Assembly: GCA_011369465.1 (NCBI GenBank)
Contig: DRQG01000117.1
Coordinates: 1-41,351, forward strand
Source: Caldithrix abyssi
GTDB lineage: Bacteria; Calditrichota; Calditrichia; Calditrichales; Calditrichaceae
Direction of reading: 5' to 3'
DNA length: 41,351 bases
The translations under genes and the position numbers were made by a program. The notes under the pieces are model-generated. The model did not search any database, was not told where the DNA came from, and saw only the letters and a program-made list of their open reading frames with translations. Shown in pieces: positions 1 through 6,933 of the stretch. Position 1 is the first letter of the stretch. The number at the start of each line of letters is the position of its first letter.

Positions 1-358
1 TTAAGTACTCATCTAAATGCGTTTGTTTGTATTTATTTAAACATCTGCTAAGTATAGTAGATGATTTATATGTCCAGTTTATTTTATAATTTAATATCAG
101 ATGTAATCTTGTAAGATGTAAGTGATTATTCCATCTTCCGTGAATCTCAGGATGTTGTAAGGTATGTGCGTCAACACTCAGGAACTTATAAATTAAATTC
201 TTAGGATTATAAAAATCTAGTGATGAATCAAGTTCATTATTAAATATATCAACACATTCTTTTATTCCATCACTTACATTAGCTCCACAAAATTGACATT
301 TCCCCTCTTCGAGAAGTGCAATGCCATTCTTATTTGCAAAATCTATATAGCTCTGCAT
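1..358 (-). CDS. DUF5946-like protein, 3' end cut by window edge
   Basis: An open reading frame runs from an ATG at 358 to the window edge with no stop, giving at least 119 residues. The N-terminus has a CQFCG motif (residues 21-25), which could bind metal with further ligands. It is followed by a stretch reading SVDAHTLQHPEIHG and then a His/Leu-rich helix. The VDA..LQHP pattern is, from memory, characteristic of DUF5946 proteins. The gene starts two bases after the stop of the next DUF5946-like gene, so the two are probably one transcript and may make a complex. The function is unknown. The AT-rich composition matches the acquired-looking segment around it. The family call comes from a remembered motif, not a search. 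Confidence 0.6.
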   Translation of the reverse strand, partial: MQSYIDFANKNGIALLEEGKCQFCGANVSDGIKECVDIFNNELDSSLDFYNPKNLIYKFLSVDAHTLQHPEIHGRWNNHLHLTRLHLILNYKINWTYKSSTILSRCLNKYKQTHLDEYL

Positions 359-360
359 TT

Positions 361-780
361 TTATTGTTTTCCAAATAAATAAATTTCACAAAATCGTTTA
401 ATTTCTTCTTTGCTTGATTCATATTCCTTCCAAACAGAAGAACACCATTTTTTTATCATTTCATCACGGTTTAATTCGCTTTTAAGAACCTCTGATATAG
501 TAATTTCACCCCGATTTTCAGGAAGTTTAATTTCAGGAAGATAATCTTTGTAATTTGATAACACTGTGTGGGCTTGTTGAATTTGTTTTCCCGTATAATT
601 TTTTTCGATTAATAAATAAAGTCCGACTAGTGAAAAAACTAAACTAATTTTTTTAGTATCCTTATTTGCGGTTTGTGCAGTAAAAGCATCAACAATTAAT
701 TGATGAATGAAATAATCGGAATCAGAATGCAACAATGTGTAAAATGATAATTCCTCAAAAAGTTTACTGTCTGTTGTCAT
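361..780 (-). CDS. DUF5946 family protein
   Basis: This is a 139-residue soluble protein with no signal peptide or membrane helix. Residues about 15-60 read YTLLHSDSDYFIHQLIVDAF and continue with TAQTAN and GLYLLIEKNYTGKQIQQAHTVL. The last third contains ITISEVL and a KKWCSSVWKEYE helix. This HQ..VDA..AQTA...GLYL..E...TG...Q.AH layout is what I recall for the short DUF5946 proteins of Bacteroidota. No catalytic residues are assignable and the function is unknown. It lies directly upstream of a second protein with related features (1-358), with a two-base gap, so the pair is likely co-transcribed. Base composition is AT-rich, unlike the metabolic genes after 4.4 kb. Confidence 0.7.
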   Translation of the reverse strand: MTTDSKLFEELSFYTLLHSDSDYFIHQLIVDAFTAQTANKDTKKISLVFSLVGLYLLIEKNYTGKQIQQAHTVLSNYKDYLPEIKLPENRGEITISEVLKSELNRDEMIKKWCSSVWKEYESSKEEIKRFCEIYLFGKQ

Positions 781-804
781 TTGTTCTTAATTTTACTTGT
801 GGCC

Positions 805-966
805 AACATCCCAATAAACGCATTGCGTTTATTACGAAAAATAGCCTTTATAATATGAAAAAGCAAAAATCATTCAGATATTTGTCCAACAACTCGAAAT
901 AGAAAATTATTCGCCCCAAACCGTAAAATCTTATACCCCGGCGCTTAAACTTTTTCTTGAATATAA
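805..966 (+). pseudogene. tyrosine recombinase N-terminal fragment, copy 1
   Basis: From about 855 to 966 the plus strand encodes a core-binding (SAM-like) domain start: FVQQLEIENYSPQTVKSYT, then ALKLFLEYN. That is the usual opening of XerC/D-type tyrosine recombinases. The frame runs straight into the terminal repeat of a small inverted-repeat element at 967, and no catalytic domain follows. The same block, beginning with a shared AACATCCCAATAAACG sequence, recurs at 3590-3786. A small palindrome (TAAACGCA, T, TGCGTTTA) lies at its left edge, near 815. It is a broken remnant. Because it is repeated together with the adjacent element, it was probably copied as part of a larger unit. Confidence 0.65.
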
Positions 967-1130
967 TGAGTCCACTCTAAAAAGGTTTAGAAGTCATTCC
1001 GTCCCGCCTTGGCGGGATCGGAATCCATAACTTCAATAAAATCAATATACCCTGAAACGAGCCTGTCCTGGCGTCAGGCCAGAGTTCAGGGTAACATTTT
1101 ATTCGCAGTACCCTTTTTAGAGTGGACTCA
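967..1130. mobile_element. inverted-repeat (MITE-like) element, copy 1
   Basis: This 164-bp unit starts with TGAGTCCACTCTAAAAAGG and ends with the exact reverse complement of those 19 bases. It is flanked on both sides by ATAA, consistent with a 4-bp target duplication. The interior contains a hairpin-forming block (CATTCCGTCCCGCC... GGCGGGATCGGAATCC) and a CCTGAAACGAG/CTGTCCTGGCGTCAGGCCAG segment that can also fold. It encodes nothing convincing; the short minus-strand frame across it is made of the palindromes. Two further copies lie at 3787-3939 and 14119-14422. No transposase is visible in the window, so it would be non-autonomous. Confidence 0.8.
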
Positions 1131-1134
1131 ATAA

Positions 1135-1368
1135 TTAATTGATGGCATTTTGAAAGTTCTGTTTGCCGTACCAAATTTTAAGTCCTGCAATAAAAACATT
1201 CTCACCGGCTTCGGTTTTAACTATGATATCAGTCTTTCCCCTTCCGTTGAAAGTCTCTCCCGTAGCAGTGTGTCTTTTTGGGACAGAATTAAGGTATGGT
1301 AGAAAATAATCATGAGTTGTTTCTTCATCAAAATTAGCTCTTAACCTTTTTGGGTTGTAAAGGCTTTT
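1135..1368 (-). pseudogene. PD-(D/E)XK-nuclease-like protein, C-terminal remnant
   Basis: A frame without a start codon, bounded by stops, encodes about 78 residues including LRANFDEETTHDYF, TATGETFNGRGKTDIIV and ENVFIAGLKIWYGKQNF. In intact relatives the equivalent segment, as I recall it, reads about GETFN..GKTDI...(N)VFIAECKFW.G, which looks like a PD-(D/E)XK nuclease core (Asp in TDI, Glu and Lys in the E-x-K strand). Here the second acidic residue is replaced (AGLK), so it would be inactive. The frame stops at 1135, within five bases of the end of the inverted-repeat element, suggesting that the insertion or a linked rearrangement removed the rest. The family link is from motif memory. 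Confidence 0.45.
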
Positions 1369-1404
1369 TTAAGACATAAGTATAAGATACGAGGTTCATA
1401 ATAT

Positions 1405-3246
1405 TTATTTTTTAACGAACTTATACACAACTTTTTCTGAAGTTGAATTGAGCAATAAAAAATATACGCCTGAATTTAGAAAAGAAATATCTATTCTGTT
1501 ATTCTGAGGATAAAACGTTTTTATTAGTTGTCCGAGTATATTGTAAATTTTAACAGATTTTAATTCATAGAACTCACTTCCAATGGTAATAAAATTTTTA
1601 CTGGGGTTGGGGTAAATATTAAATGAAATATTCTTTGTTTTATTTTCATTTATTCCAAGTATCGTATATCCAATAAACAACTGCGTACTTCCATCGGAAA
1701 TGGAATAATGAGTATCTGGTATGATGGTTAAATCAATGCTTTCAACCGGTTCTGTTAATTCATCTTTAACTGCCGTTATCGTATAAGTTGTATTTAAAGA
1801 ATTAGCCGGAATAACTAATGTCTCAGGGAAATAGTGATAATCCAACCTGTTATCTGCCGTTCCGGAAACATCAAAGTAAACTCCCAATGGGAAAGAAATA
1901 TCATCCGCCGTTCGACTTACCGTGAAAGTGGCTGTTGTATCGTTGCCTGTTTCATATGCCGTGTCGTCATTTGTATAAATATTTACCACAGCCAGCGGCA
2001 ACGAATCAATAGATTGAACCGTGACATTAACATCGACCAAAGGAGGTTCGATGTAATATGAAACTCCATTTGGATTGTAAACGGAAAAATTACCGCTTAC
2101 ATTTTCCACTTGTATAGATTCTCCCCAGTGACTAATATTCAAAAAGTCTCTGGTAAACAAGTGGTCGTCAATAAAGATATTATCAAATGTCAGGTTGCCG
2201 AGAGGAAATCCGGAATAGTCGTATTGTTTTTGAATAAATATCGGCATATCGTAATTACCGCCATTAATTCCAACATTGCGGATTACCATATCTTTAAATG
2301 AAAGAGCAAGAGACTCTCTTTTATTCGAAAAGATAGCGTTTCCCGGTTGGCTTTCTATAATACATCTTTCAAAATTTGCATAGCCCTGTACCGGACCGTT
2401 GGAATTAACATCTACGACAATTCCTTTACTCTGATTTGATCCGATATAACAGTCTGTAACATCAACGCTTACAAAATCCGAGGTTTGATTGAGCTGCCAG
2501 AATGATAAAAGAATCCCGCCGCCTTCATTTCCAGTAATTCTACAGTCTTTTATTTTAATATTGCTTATGTAGTCATAAGCATTATCGGGTTCAAGATCTA
2601 TACCGAAAGCAGGTGGCGTTCCTGAAGTGTTTGTAATTTCGCAATGCTCTATTAAAACGTTTTGAGCAGATGTTACACTTATACCCTGCCTGTAGTTATT
2701 GTCTATTCTACAATCTTTAATGTGAATATTTGTACTTGGTACGGGCTGTTGCCAGATACCGCTTATTTCAATCCCATCTCCACCACTATCTAAAAGTTCT
2801 AATCCGAATATCTTAAAATTACTACAACCGTTTAATGAAATATTGTGTCTCCATTCACTTTCGTCATTCAAGTCTATATATTCTTGTTTGTTCATTTGAA
2901 GAGTTGCCCCGTAACCGATAAGAGAAACATTGGAGCAGTTTGTAAATGTAAAAAGCCCATTGTACAAATATGTATTGTACGCACCTGCTAAAGCAAGGAC
3001 TTTAACATCTCTTTCAAAGATAACTACTTTGTTATTGACTGTATTGTCAAAAATCAAAGGTCCGGAAACCCAGTCGCCAGCTTGTAAGTCAACATATAGT
3101 GTATCTACATTTGCGGTAAACGCATCATATAAAGCTTGTGTATCATCAATACCATTCCAACCAAACGAAGATGCTAATATGGAAGTTGCCTGTGCTGGAA
3201 TTGATAGTATTCCTAAAATGACCAATGCTAAAATGTGTTTTTTCAT
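1405..3246 (-). CDS. secreted parallel beta-helix protein with Calx-beta and T9SS sorting domains
   Basis: A 613-residue exported protein. Residues 1-20 are a signal peptide (MKKHILALVILGILSIPAQA). Residues about 30-400 form a right-handed parallel beta-helix of the pectate-lyase type, with repeated NIHIKDCRIDNN / VLIEHCEITNT / IKIKDCRITGNEGGGI rungs. Residues about 425-525 resemble a Calx-beta domain (TFTVSRT, then VIPANSLNTTYTI and KDELTEPVES). Residues about 535-613 are a type A T9SS sorting domain (FNIYPNPSKNF, YNILGQLIKTF, SGVYFLLL, ending in VKK). It is probably a cell-surface or secreted glycan-binding or glycan-degrading protein; no catalytic residues are clear. The leader is A-rich with no Shine-Dalgarno, as in Bacteroidota, and the gene is AT-rich, suggesting transfer. 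Confidence 0.85.
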   Translation of the reverse strand: MKKHILALVILGILSIPAQATSILASSFGWNGIDDTQALYDAFTANVDTLYVDLQAGDWVSGPLIFDNTVNNKVVIFERDVKVLALAGAYNTYLYNGLFTFTNCSNVSLIGYGATLQMNKQEYIDLNDESEWRHNISLNGCSNFKIFGLELLDSGGDGIEISGIWQQPVPSTNIHIKDCRIDNNYRQGISVTSAQNVLIEHCEITNTSGTPPAFGIDLEPDNAYDYISNIKIKDCRITGNEGGGILLSFWQLNQTSDFVSVDVTDCYIGSNQSKGIVVDVNSNGPVQGYANFERCIIESQPGNAIFSNKRESLALSFKDMVIRNVGINGGNYDMPIFIQKQYDYSGFPLGNLTFDNIFIDDHLFTRDFLNISHWGESIQVENVSGNFSVYNPNGVSYYIEPPLVDVNVTVQSIDSLPLAVVNIYTNDDTAYETGNDTTATFTVSRTADDISFPLGVYFDVSGTADNRLDYHYFPETLVIPANSLNTTYTITAVKDELTEPVESIDLTIIPDTHYSISDGSTQLFIGYTILGINENKTKNISFNIYPNPSKNFITIGSEFYELKSVKIYNILGQLIKTFYPQNNRIDISFLNSGVYFLLLNSTSEKVVYKFVKK

Positions 3247-3290
3247 ATTTTTTTTTGTTTTTTTGACTTGAAGGTAATGGTTTGTGTATG

Positions 3291-3384
3291 GTTAGCGGCG
3301 GATTTAAAAATACTTAACTTTCAATTTAGCACTAACTTTGTTTGATGCAATATCACTTAAATTTAGCACAAAACCGCCAATAAC
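3291..3384. repeat. attC-like imperfect inverted repeat
   Basis: The arms GTTAGCGGCGG (3291-3301) and CCGCCAATAAC (3374-3384) pair imperfectly across a 72-base interior. The interior contains two near copies of AATTTAGCAC (3322-3332 and 3359-3369). Such short-arm, spaced palindromes resemble integron attC sites or the cassette-like palindromes I remember from Bacteroidota intergenic DNA, but the canonical GTTRRRY/RYYYAAC core is not matched. It lies between the beta-helix gene start and a truncated chelatase gene, and the junction with that gene falls at its right arm. Treat the integron reading as a hypothesis. Confidence 0.35.
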
Positions 3385-3494
3385 TTACCACCGTGGGCAA
3401 GTATTAAAACTCCAATTTTTTCTGTGTTTAAAGTAAACGATAAGTTTATCATTGTAACGCCTAAAATAAAGGCGATTAATCCTGATCTTTTCAT
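3363..3494 (-). pseudogene. CbiX-like chelatase, N-terminal fragment with signal peptide
   Basis: An ATG at 3494 opens a 43-codon frame: MKRSGLIAFILGVTMINLSF, then TLNTEKIGVLILAHGG, then unrelated KLLAVLC and a stop. The first 20 residues look like a signal peptide, and IGVLILAHGG matches the beta-strand and metal-binding His loop that opens sirohydrochlorin/cobalt chelatases (CbiX/CbiK type). Everything after that loop is lost at the attC-like repeat. The promoter and operator remain intact (3525-3562), so it appears to be the severed 5' end of an iron- or metal-regulated chelatase gene. CbiX/CbiK homologues commonly occur in haem-uptake loci, which fits the operator. Confidence 0.5.
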
Positions 3495-3524
3495 AATTTT
3501 CTCTTGTTTTATATTATTAGGAGA

Positions 3525-3562
3525 CAAAGATAAGTATTATTTAGAATTATTCTAAATAATAC
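3525..3562 (-). promoter_or_regulatory. Fur-type palindromic operator with TAnnTTTG promoter
   Basis: Positions 3534-3562 form a perfect palindrome: a 14-bp arm GTATTATTTAGAAT, a single central T, and its reverse complement. The inner TTAGAAT-T-ATTCTAA has the 7-1-7 layout of Fur-family boxes. Immediately downstream on the minus strand is TATCTTTG (3532-3525), an exact match to the Bacteroidota -7 element TAnnTTTG, about 30 bases before the ATG at 3494. Operator next to promoter implies repression, most likely by an iron-sensing Fur-like or DtxR-like regulator. It now drives only a gene fragment. Confidence 0.6.
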
Positions 3563-3589
3563 AGATTTCCTTCTTCAGTAATCGACCAT

Positions 3590-4172
3590 AACATCCCAAT
3601 AAACGTATTGTGTTTATTACAAATATATGTTAATTTAGTAAACTTTGTTTATGCTAAAAATAGCCACTATAATAAGAAAAAGCAAAAAATCATACGGCCG
3701 TTTACCGAACAACTCGAAATAGAACATTATTTGCCCCAAACCGTAAATTCATATACCTCGTCGCTTAAACTTTTTCTTGAATATAATGAGTCCACTCTAA
3801 AAAGGTTGTAGATGTCATTCCGGGCTTGTTCCGGAATCCCGTGCCGTAAAACATAGGATGCTGAAACGAGCCTGTCCTGGTGTCAGGCCAGGGTTCAGGG
3901 TGACATTTTATTCGTAGCACCCTTTTTAGACTAGACTTATATAATGAAAAGCTAAAAGTATATGAAATCGCTGATGAGAAATTCATACCAATTTGCACTT
4001 CTGTCCCAAGAGCGATATTGTTCCTTCCCGGGAGACAGGCAATCGCCGATATTTGTTATATACAGGAATTGCCTGGTCATAAAAACCGGAAACGTCCCAA
4101 ATATATACCCAAGTTTCTTCCTGTCCCATCAACAAAATCACCGGGCCGGCGGACGATTTGGATATATAGCAG
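3590..4172 (+). pseudogene. tyrosine recombinase remnant, copy 2, split by inverted-repeat element
   Basis: The left part (to 3786) repeats the block at 805-966 and encodes FTEQLEIEHYLPQTVNSYTS, then SLKLFLEYN, a recombinase core-binding domain. It is interrupted by the inverted-repeat element at 3787-3939. From 3940 an open frame reads YNEKLKVYEIADEKF and then ADICYIQELPGHK and STKSPG. This resembles the integrase C-terminus DIRYIQELLGHKSSKTTEIY...STKS, with the LGH box and the region of the catalytic tyrosine degraded. The central Arg/His catalytic region is missing. The two halves are in different frames. It is clearly non-functional; the C-terminal assignment is less certain than the N-terminal one. 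Confidence 0.6.
3787..3939. mobile_element. inverted-repeat (MITE-like) element, copy 2
   Basis: This 153-bp copy starts TGAGTCCACTCTAAAAAGG. It ends with a diverged terminal repeat (CCCTTTTTAGACTAGACTTA). TATAA lies on both outer sides, again consistent with an AT-rich target duplication. The interior has the variant module CATTCCGGGCTTGTTCCGG, a GCCGTAAAACATAGGATG linker and a CCTGTCCTGGTGTCAGGCCAGG hairpin. It occupies the same position relative to the recombinase fragment as copy 1, so one of the two sites probably arose by duplication of the pair, not by independent insertion. Confidence 0.75.
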
Positions 4173-4295
4173 ACGCCTCGTGAACAAAGATATTTGTTTA
4201 AAAATTTTTGGTTACAAACATTCCAGAATAGTGGATTTTATTCTATTTAGTAGTCGGCCAGCTCATTTGGGTAAGAACACTGTCCGCCGGCTCCC
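4143..4295. repeat. long-range GC-rich inverted repeat
   Basis: GGGCCGGCGGAC (4143-4154) pairs with GTCCGCCGGCTCCC (4282-4295) with one mismatch or bulge. The arms enclose about 127 AT-rich bases that show no gene of their own. The left arm lies at the end of the decayed recombinase C-terminus. It could be a recombination site, an element end, or a chance hairpin. From 4296 to 4377 I see nothing more. Confidence 0.35.
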
Positions 4296-4377
4296 AGAGT
4301 TCTAATTAGTTTCCTTTCGAATATCCATACATTATTTAATCTAACCAAATAATCGGGTTCGCATGATGTCTGTTCCT

Positions 4378-4944
4378 TTATTCCATTCCCAATTTTTGCT
4401 TTTGTTCCAATAGGCGAAGCGCCTCATTTAACCGTTTTTGTTTGGTTTCTTCTTTCTTCGCGCCGGTAATCCACAGGATGTACTGTTTCCGGTGGCCCGG
4501 GGGTAAGGTATTGAAATATTCCCAGGCCGATGGGCGCTTCTTTAATTCTTCTTCCAACTCTTCCGGAAGACAGACGACCGCAGCGGCTCTTTTATCATTA
4601 AATTCCCGGTCGTATTCCATCCTCTGCTCAAATACGGCACGCCCGGAGTCGCTCATTTTGTTCTCGCGAATCATCTTCCGGGCAATTTCGATATTGCGCG
4701 GCGACCATTTACTTTTTGGCCGGCGCGGGGTGAAACGGTGCATATAGCGCTCATCGTCCAGCCTTTTTTTGATGCCGTCTATCCAGCCGAAACAAATGGC
4801 TTCTTCCACCGACTCTTCATAGGTGACCGAGGGCTTGCCGGTATGTTTTTTATAATAGGCCAGCCAGATTTCCCGTTCCGCATCGTGGTTTTTGTGCAGC
4901 CAGTTCCGCCATTCCCGGCGGTTTTTTGCCTGTATTATTTTCAT
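4378..4944 (-). CDS. YdeI/OmpD-associated (OmdA) family protein
   Basis: A 188-residue soluble protein. The N-terminal half has the pattern WRNWLHKNHDAEREIWLAYY, YEESVEEAICFGWIDG and RFTPRRPKSKWS that marks the YdeI/OmpD-associated family. The C-terminal RPSAWEYFNTLPPGHRKQYI segment is the OmdA-type helical domain. The family has been linked to bacteriocin protection and envelope stress, but no biochemical activity is firmly established. I prefer the second Met (MKIIQAKNRREW), since family members begin there; an in-frame ATG seven codons upstream (4965) is possible. It stands alone, divergent from the small membrane gene at 5189. It marks the start of the higher-GC chromosomal part of the window. 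Confidence 0.85.
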   Translation of the reverse strand: MKIIQAKNRREWRNWLHKNHDAEREIWLAYYKKHTGKPSVTYEESVEEAICFGWIDGIKKRLDDERYMHRFTPRRPKSKWSPRNIEIARKMIRENKMSDSGRAVFEQRMEYDREFNDKRAAAVVCLPEELEEELKKRPSAWEYFNTLPPGHRKQYILWITGAKKEETKQKRLNEALRLLEQKQKLGME

Positions 4945-5188
4945 GTTTTTACCATAAACATACATTTCAAATCAATCTAAAGCAGGTATTGAATAAGTGC
5001 AAATGGTTCTTTCTCAGTTTGACTATCTCTATCTCTTCAAAAAACGAAGGTTGAGACCAGGAACGGGATTACTTCATGTATCCGCCAGGGGATGGAAAAC
5101 AAATAACGGAATAATCTGTTTCAAGATTTGTTTTAATTGTATATATTCGGCAATATATCAGAACTTCATCATCAATTCCGGGAGAGGT

Positions 5189-5488
5189 ATGCGTAAAATT
5201 AAATACTGGCGGGAAGATTCCTTTCTTTCCACCAACGGAACCATACTCAAATATGATAAACTGGAGCACGCCCTGTTGGGTTTGTTTGGTATGATGGTTA
5301 CGCTGCTTTGGCTTAAGCCGGTTGGTATCCAACCTATCATTCTATTTTGGCTGGGGTGGAACCTTGTCGGGCTGTTGTGGGAAATCTTTCAGGTCTTTGT
5401 GCAAAACCAGAAGTTGGAAATAAAGGATATTGCCGCCAATAATATAGGTTTTGTGGTTGCAGGGTTGGCTTTTGGTGTGGTTGGGTGA
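5189..5488 (+). CDS. small VanZ-like membrane protein
   Basis: A 99-residue protein with three hydrophobic stretches, at about residues 28-45, 48-66 and 80-98. YDKLEHALLGLFG near residue 22 and LLWEIFQ near residue 68 match the D-K-x-x-H and E-x-x-Q pattern of small VanZ-like and related inner-membrane proteins. Start: the frame stays open back to 4997, but ATG at 5189 directly follows GGGAGAGGT, a good ribosome binding site, and the upstream extension lacks recognisable features. The function is unknown; VanZ homologues have been tied to lipid or glycopeptide-related envelope roles. Upstream sequence 4966-5188 holds nothing else I can recognise. Confidence 0.55.
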   Translation: MRKIKYWREDSFLSTNGTILKYDKLEHALLGLFGMMVTLLWLKPVGIQPIILFWLGWNLVGLLWEIFQVFVQNQKLEIKDIAANNIGFVVAGLAFGVVG

Positions 5489-6010
5489 AAGTTTTTAGTT
5501 AATAAGCTGTTAGCTATTGGCTCTTGGCTGTCAGCTCTCGGCTATCTGCTTTTGGCTATTTGCTACTTGCCCTGATCCCGCCCGGGCGGGACGAAGGGTT
5601 GGCTCTCAGTTATCAGTTAATTTCCACTTTCCAGCATCCAGCATCGAGTATCCAGTTCCCAATTCCGAGTTCCGAGTTTCCCCCGCCACGGCGAGTTCTT
5701 CGCTACGCTACGAAAGTTGTCAGTTTTCAGTTTTCAGTTGTCAGTTAACAGTCATCAGTTATCAGTTATTAAGTTATTGGGTTATTTGTTGGTTATCGGC
5801 TATCAGATTTTAATTCGTAATTGAATAATTCGTAATTTATTCAAAATTTCCAGCATCGAGTATCCGGTTCCGAGTTCCCAGTTCCAAATTTCAAATTTCC
5901 AGTTTCCAATTACTTGTCACGCGTTACTTTGTGCCTTTGTCCCTCTGTCCCTTTGTGCCTATTTGTAATTATTCTCCGTTCATTATTACATTTTTTTGTA
6001 TATTCCCTTT
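5489..6010. repeat. low-complexity word cluster A
   Basis: About 500 bp without a gene, built of short reiterated words: GCTATTGGCT variants, then TCAGTTATCAGTT, TTCCAGCATCCAG, a CCCCGCCACGGCGAG...CTACGAAAGTT block (5681-5718), GTTATTAAGTTATTGGGTTA, AATTCGTAATT, TTCCAGTTTCCAATT, CACGCGTTAC and TTTGTGCCTTTGTCCC. A CCGCCCGGGCGGG palindrome sits near 5580. The same word families return in the gaps at 9.1, 16.6 and 32.8 kb. Open frames here are artefacts of the repeats. Confidence 0.8.
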
Positions 6011-6031
6011 TGTTTAAATAGGAAGAAAATC

Positions 6032-6805
6032 ATGAAAACAAAACTGGAGATTGCCAAAAACTGGCTGCCGCGTTATACCGGCACGGAAATTGACGAGTTC
6101 GCCGATTATATTTTGATTACCAATTTTCCCGATTACGTGCACGCCTTTGCCGACCAATTTAACTGTGAGATTAAAGGCGAGGGGAAACCAATGCAAACGG
6201 CTACCAATAGTCACGGCCTGACCATTATCAATTATGGCATGGGCTCGCCTAATGCAGCGACCATTATGGACTTACTGACCGCTCGTCACCCAAGGGCGGT
6301 ATTGTTTTTGGGTAAATGCGGCGGTTTAAAACGTTCTACGGAAATCGGTCATTTTATTCTTCCCATTGCCGCTATTCGCGGGGAAGGAACCAGCAAGGAT
6401 TATTTCCCGCCCGAGGTGCCGGCGCTACCTTCTTTTAAACTGCACAAATTCGTGTCCGATAAAATCATTCAATACGGACAGGAATATCGTACGGGCGTGG
6501 TTTATACCACCAACCGCCGGGTGTGGGAATGGGATTTGAGATTTCGGGAATATCTGCAATCGCTTTCGGCCATTGCCATCGATATGGAGACAGCGACTGT
6601 GTTTATCGTAGGGCATGCCAATGAGATTTCCCGCGGAGCGCTGCTCCTGGTTTCCGATATGCCGCTGATTCCCGAAGGTATTAAAACGGCGGAAACGGAT
6701 AAAATGGTAACCCAAAAATTCCGCGATCTGCATCTTAAAATCGGTATTGAAGCCATGACCGAGCTGGAAGAAAAGGGAGAAGAAATAAAGCATTTTAGAT
6801 ATTGA
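6032..6805 (+). CDS. amn: AMP nucleosidase
   Basis: AMP nucleosidase hydrolyses AMP to adenine and ribose 5-phosphate in the cytoplasm, adjusting the adenylate pool. The 257-residue protein is the short Bacteroidota-type form, equivalent to the catalytic C-terminal half of E. coli Amn. It has the phosphorylase fold: INYGMGSPNAATIMDL (about 69-84), AVLFLGKCGG (about 90-99), LPIAAIRGEGTS (about 110-121), VYTTNRRVWEWD (about 158-169), AIDMETATVF (about 185-194) and LLVSDMPLIPEG (about 206-217). ATG at 6032 is chosen over 5996 because AGGAAG lies just before it and relatives begin MKTKLEI. Adjacent genes are on the same strand but separated by repeat DNA, so it is probably its own transcript. Confidence 0.9.
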   Translation: MKTKLEIAKNWLPRYTGTEIDEFADYILITNFPDYVHAFADQFNCEIKGEGKPMQTATNSHGLTIINYGMGSPNAATIMDLLTARHPRAVLFLGKCGGLKRSTEIGHFILPIAAIRGEGTSKDYFPPEVPALPSFKLHKFVSDKIIQYGQEYRTGVVYTTNRRVWEWDLRFREYLQSLSAIAIDMETATVFIVGHANEISRGALLLVSDMPLIPEGIKTAETDKMVTQKFRDLHLKIGIEAMTELEEKGEEIKHFRY

Positions 6806-6933
6806 CAGAGGAAAGTTGGGATATGGAGGTAATGGAGTAGTGGAGCGTTGCCCTTCAAAACTCCAATACTCCTTTACTCCACCACTCCATCATTCCATCC
6901 ATTCACCAATTCAACTAACCATAGGTTGTTAAT
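6806..6933. repeat. GGAGTA-type inverted words between amn and the methyltransferase gene
   Basis: ATGGAGGTAATGGAGTAGTGGAG (6822-6844) is answered by CTCCAATACTCC and TTTACTCCACCACTCCAT (6860-6891), giving an imperfect stem that could end transcription or form a cruciform. The same words occur at 8564-8606. No Shine-Dalgarno is obvious before ATG at 6934. Confidence 0.5.

Noticed and set aside
815-831. TAAACGCATTGCGTTTA palindrome as an integron attC
   Set aside because: It is a simple 8-1-8 palindrome without the bipartite attC architecture; kept only as a landmark of the duplicated block.
977-1174. 65-residue open frame on the minus strand
   Set aside because: It is translated from the inverted-repeat element and its flanks, and the peptide is encoded by palindromic DNA present in three places.
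5517-5813. Overlapping open frames of 74 and 98 residues
   Set aside because: They are rich in Ser, Phe and Gln from reiterated CAGTT/TTCCAG words, with no ribosome binding site or domain.
5489-6010. CRISPR array
   Set aside because: The repeated words are short, degenerate and irregularly spaced; there are no constant repeats with unique spacers and no cas genes.
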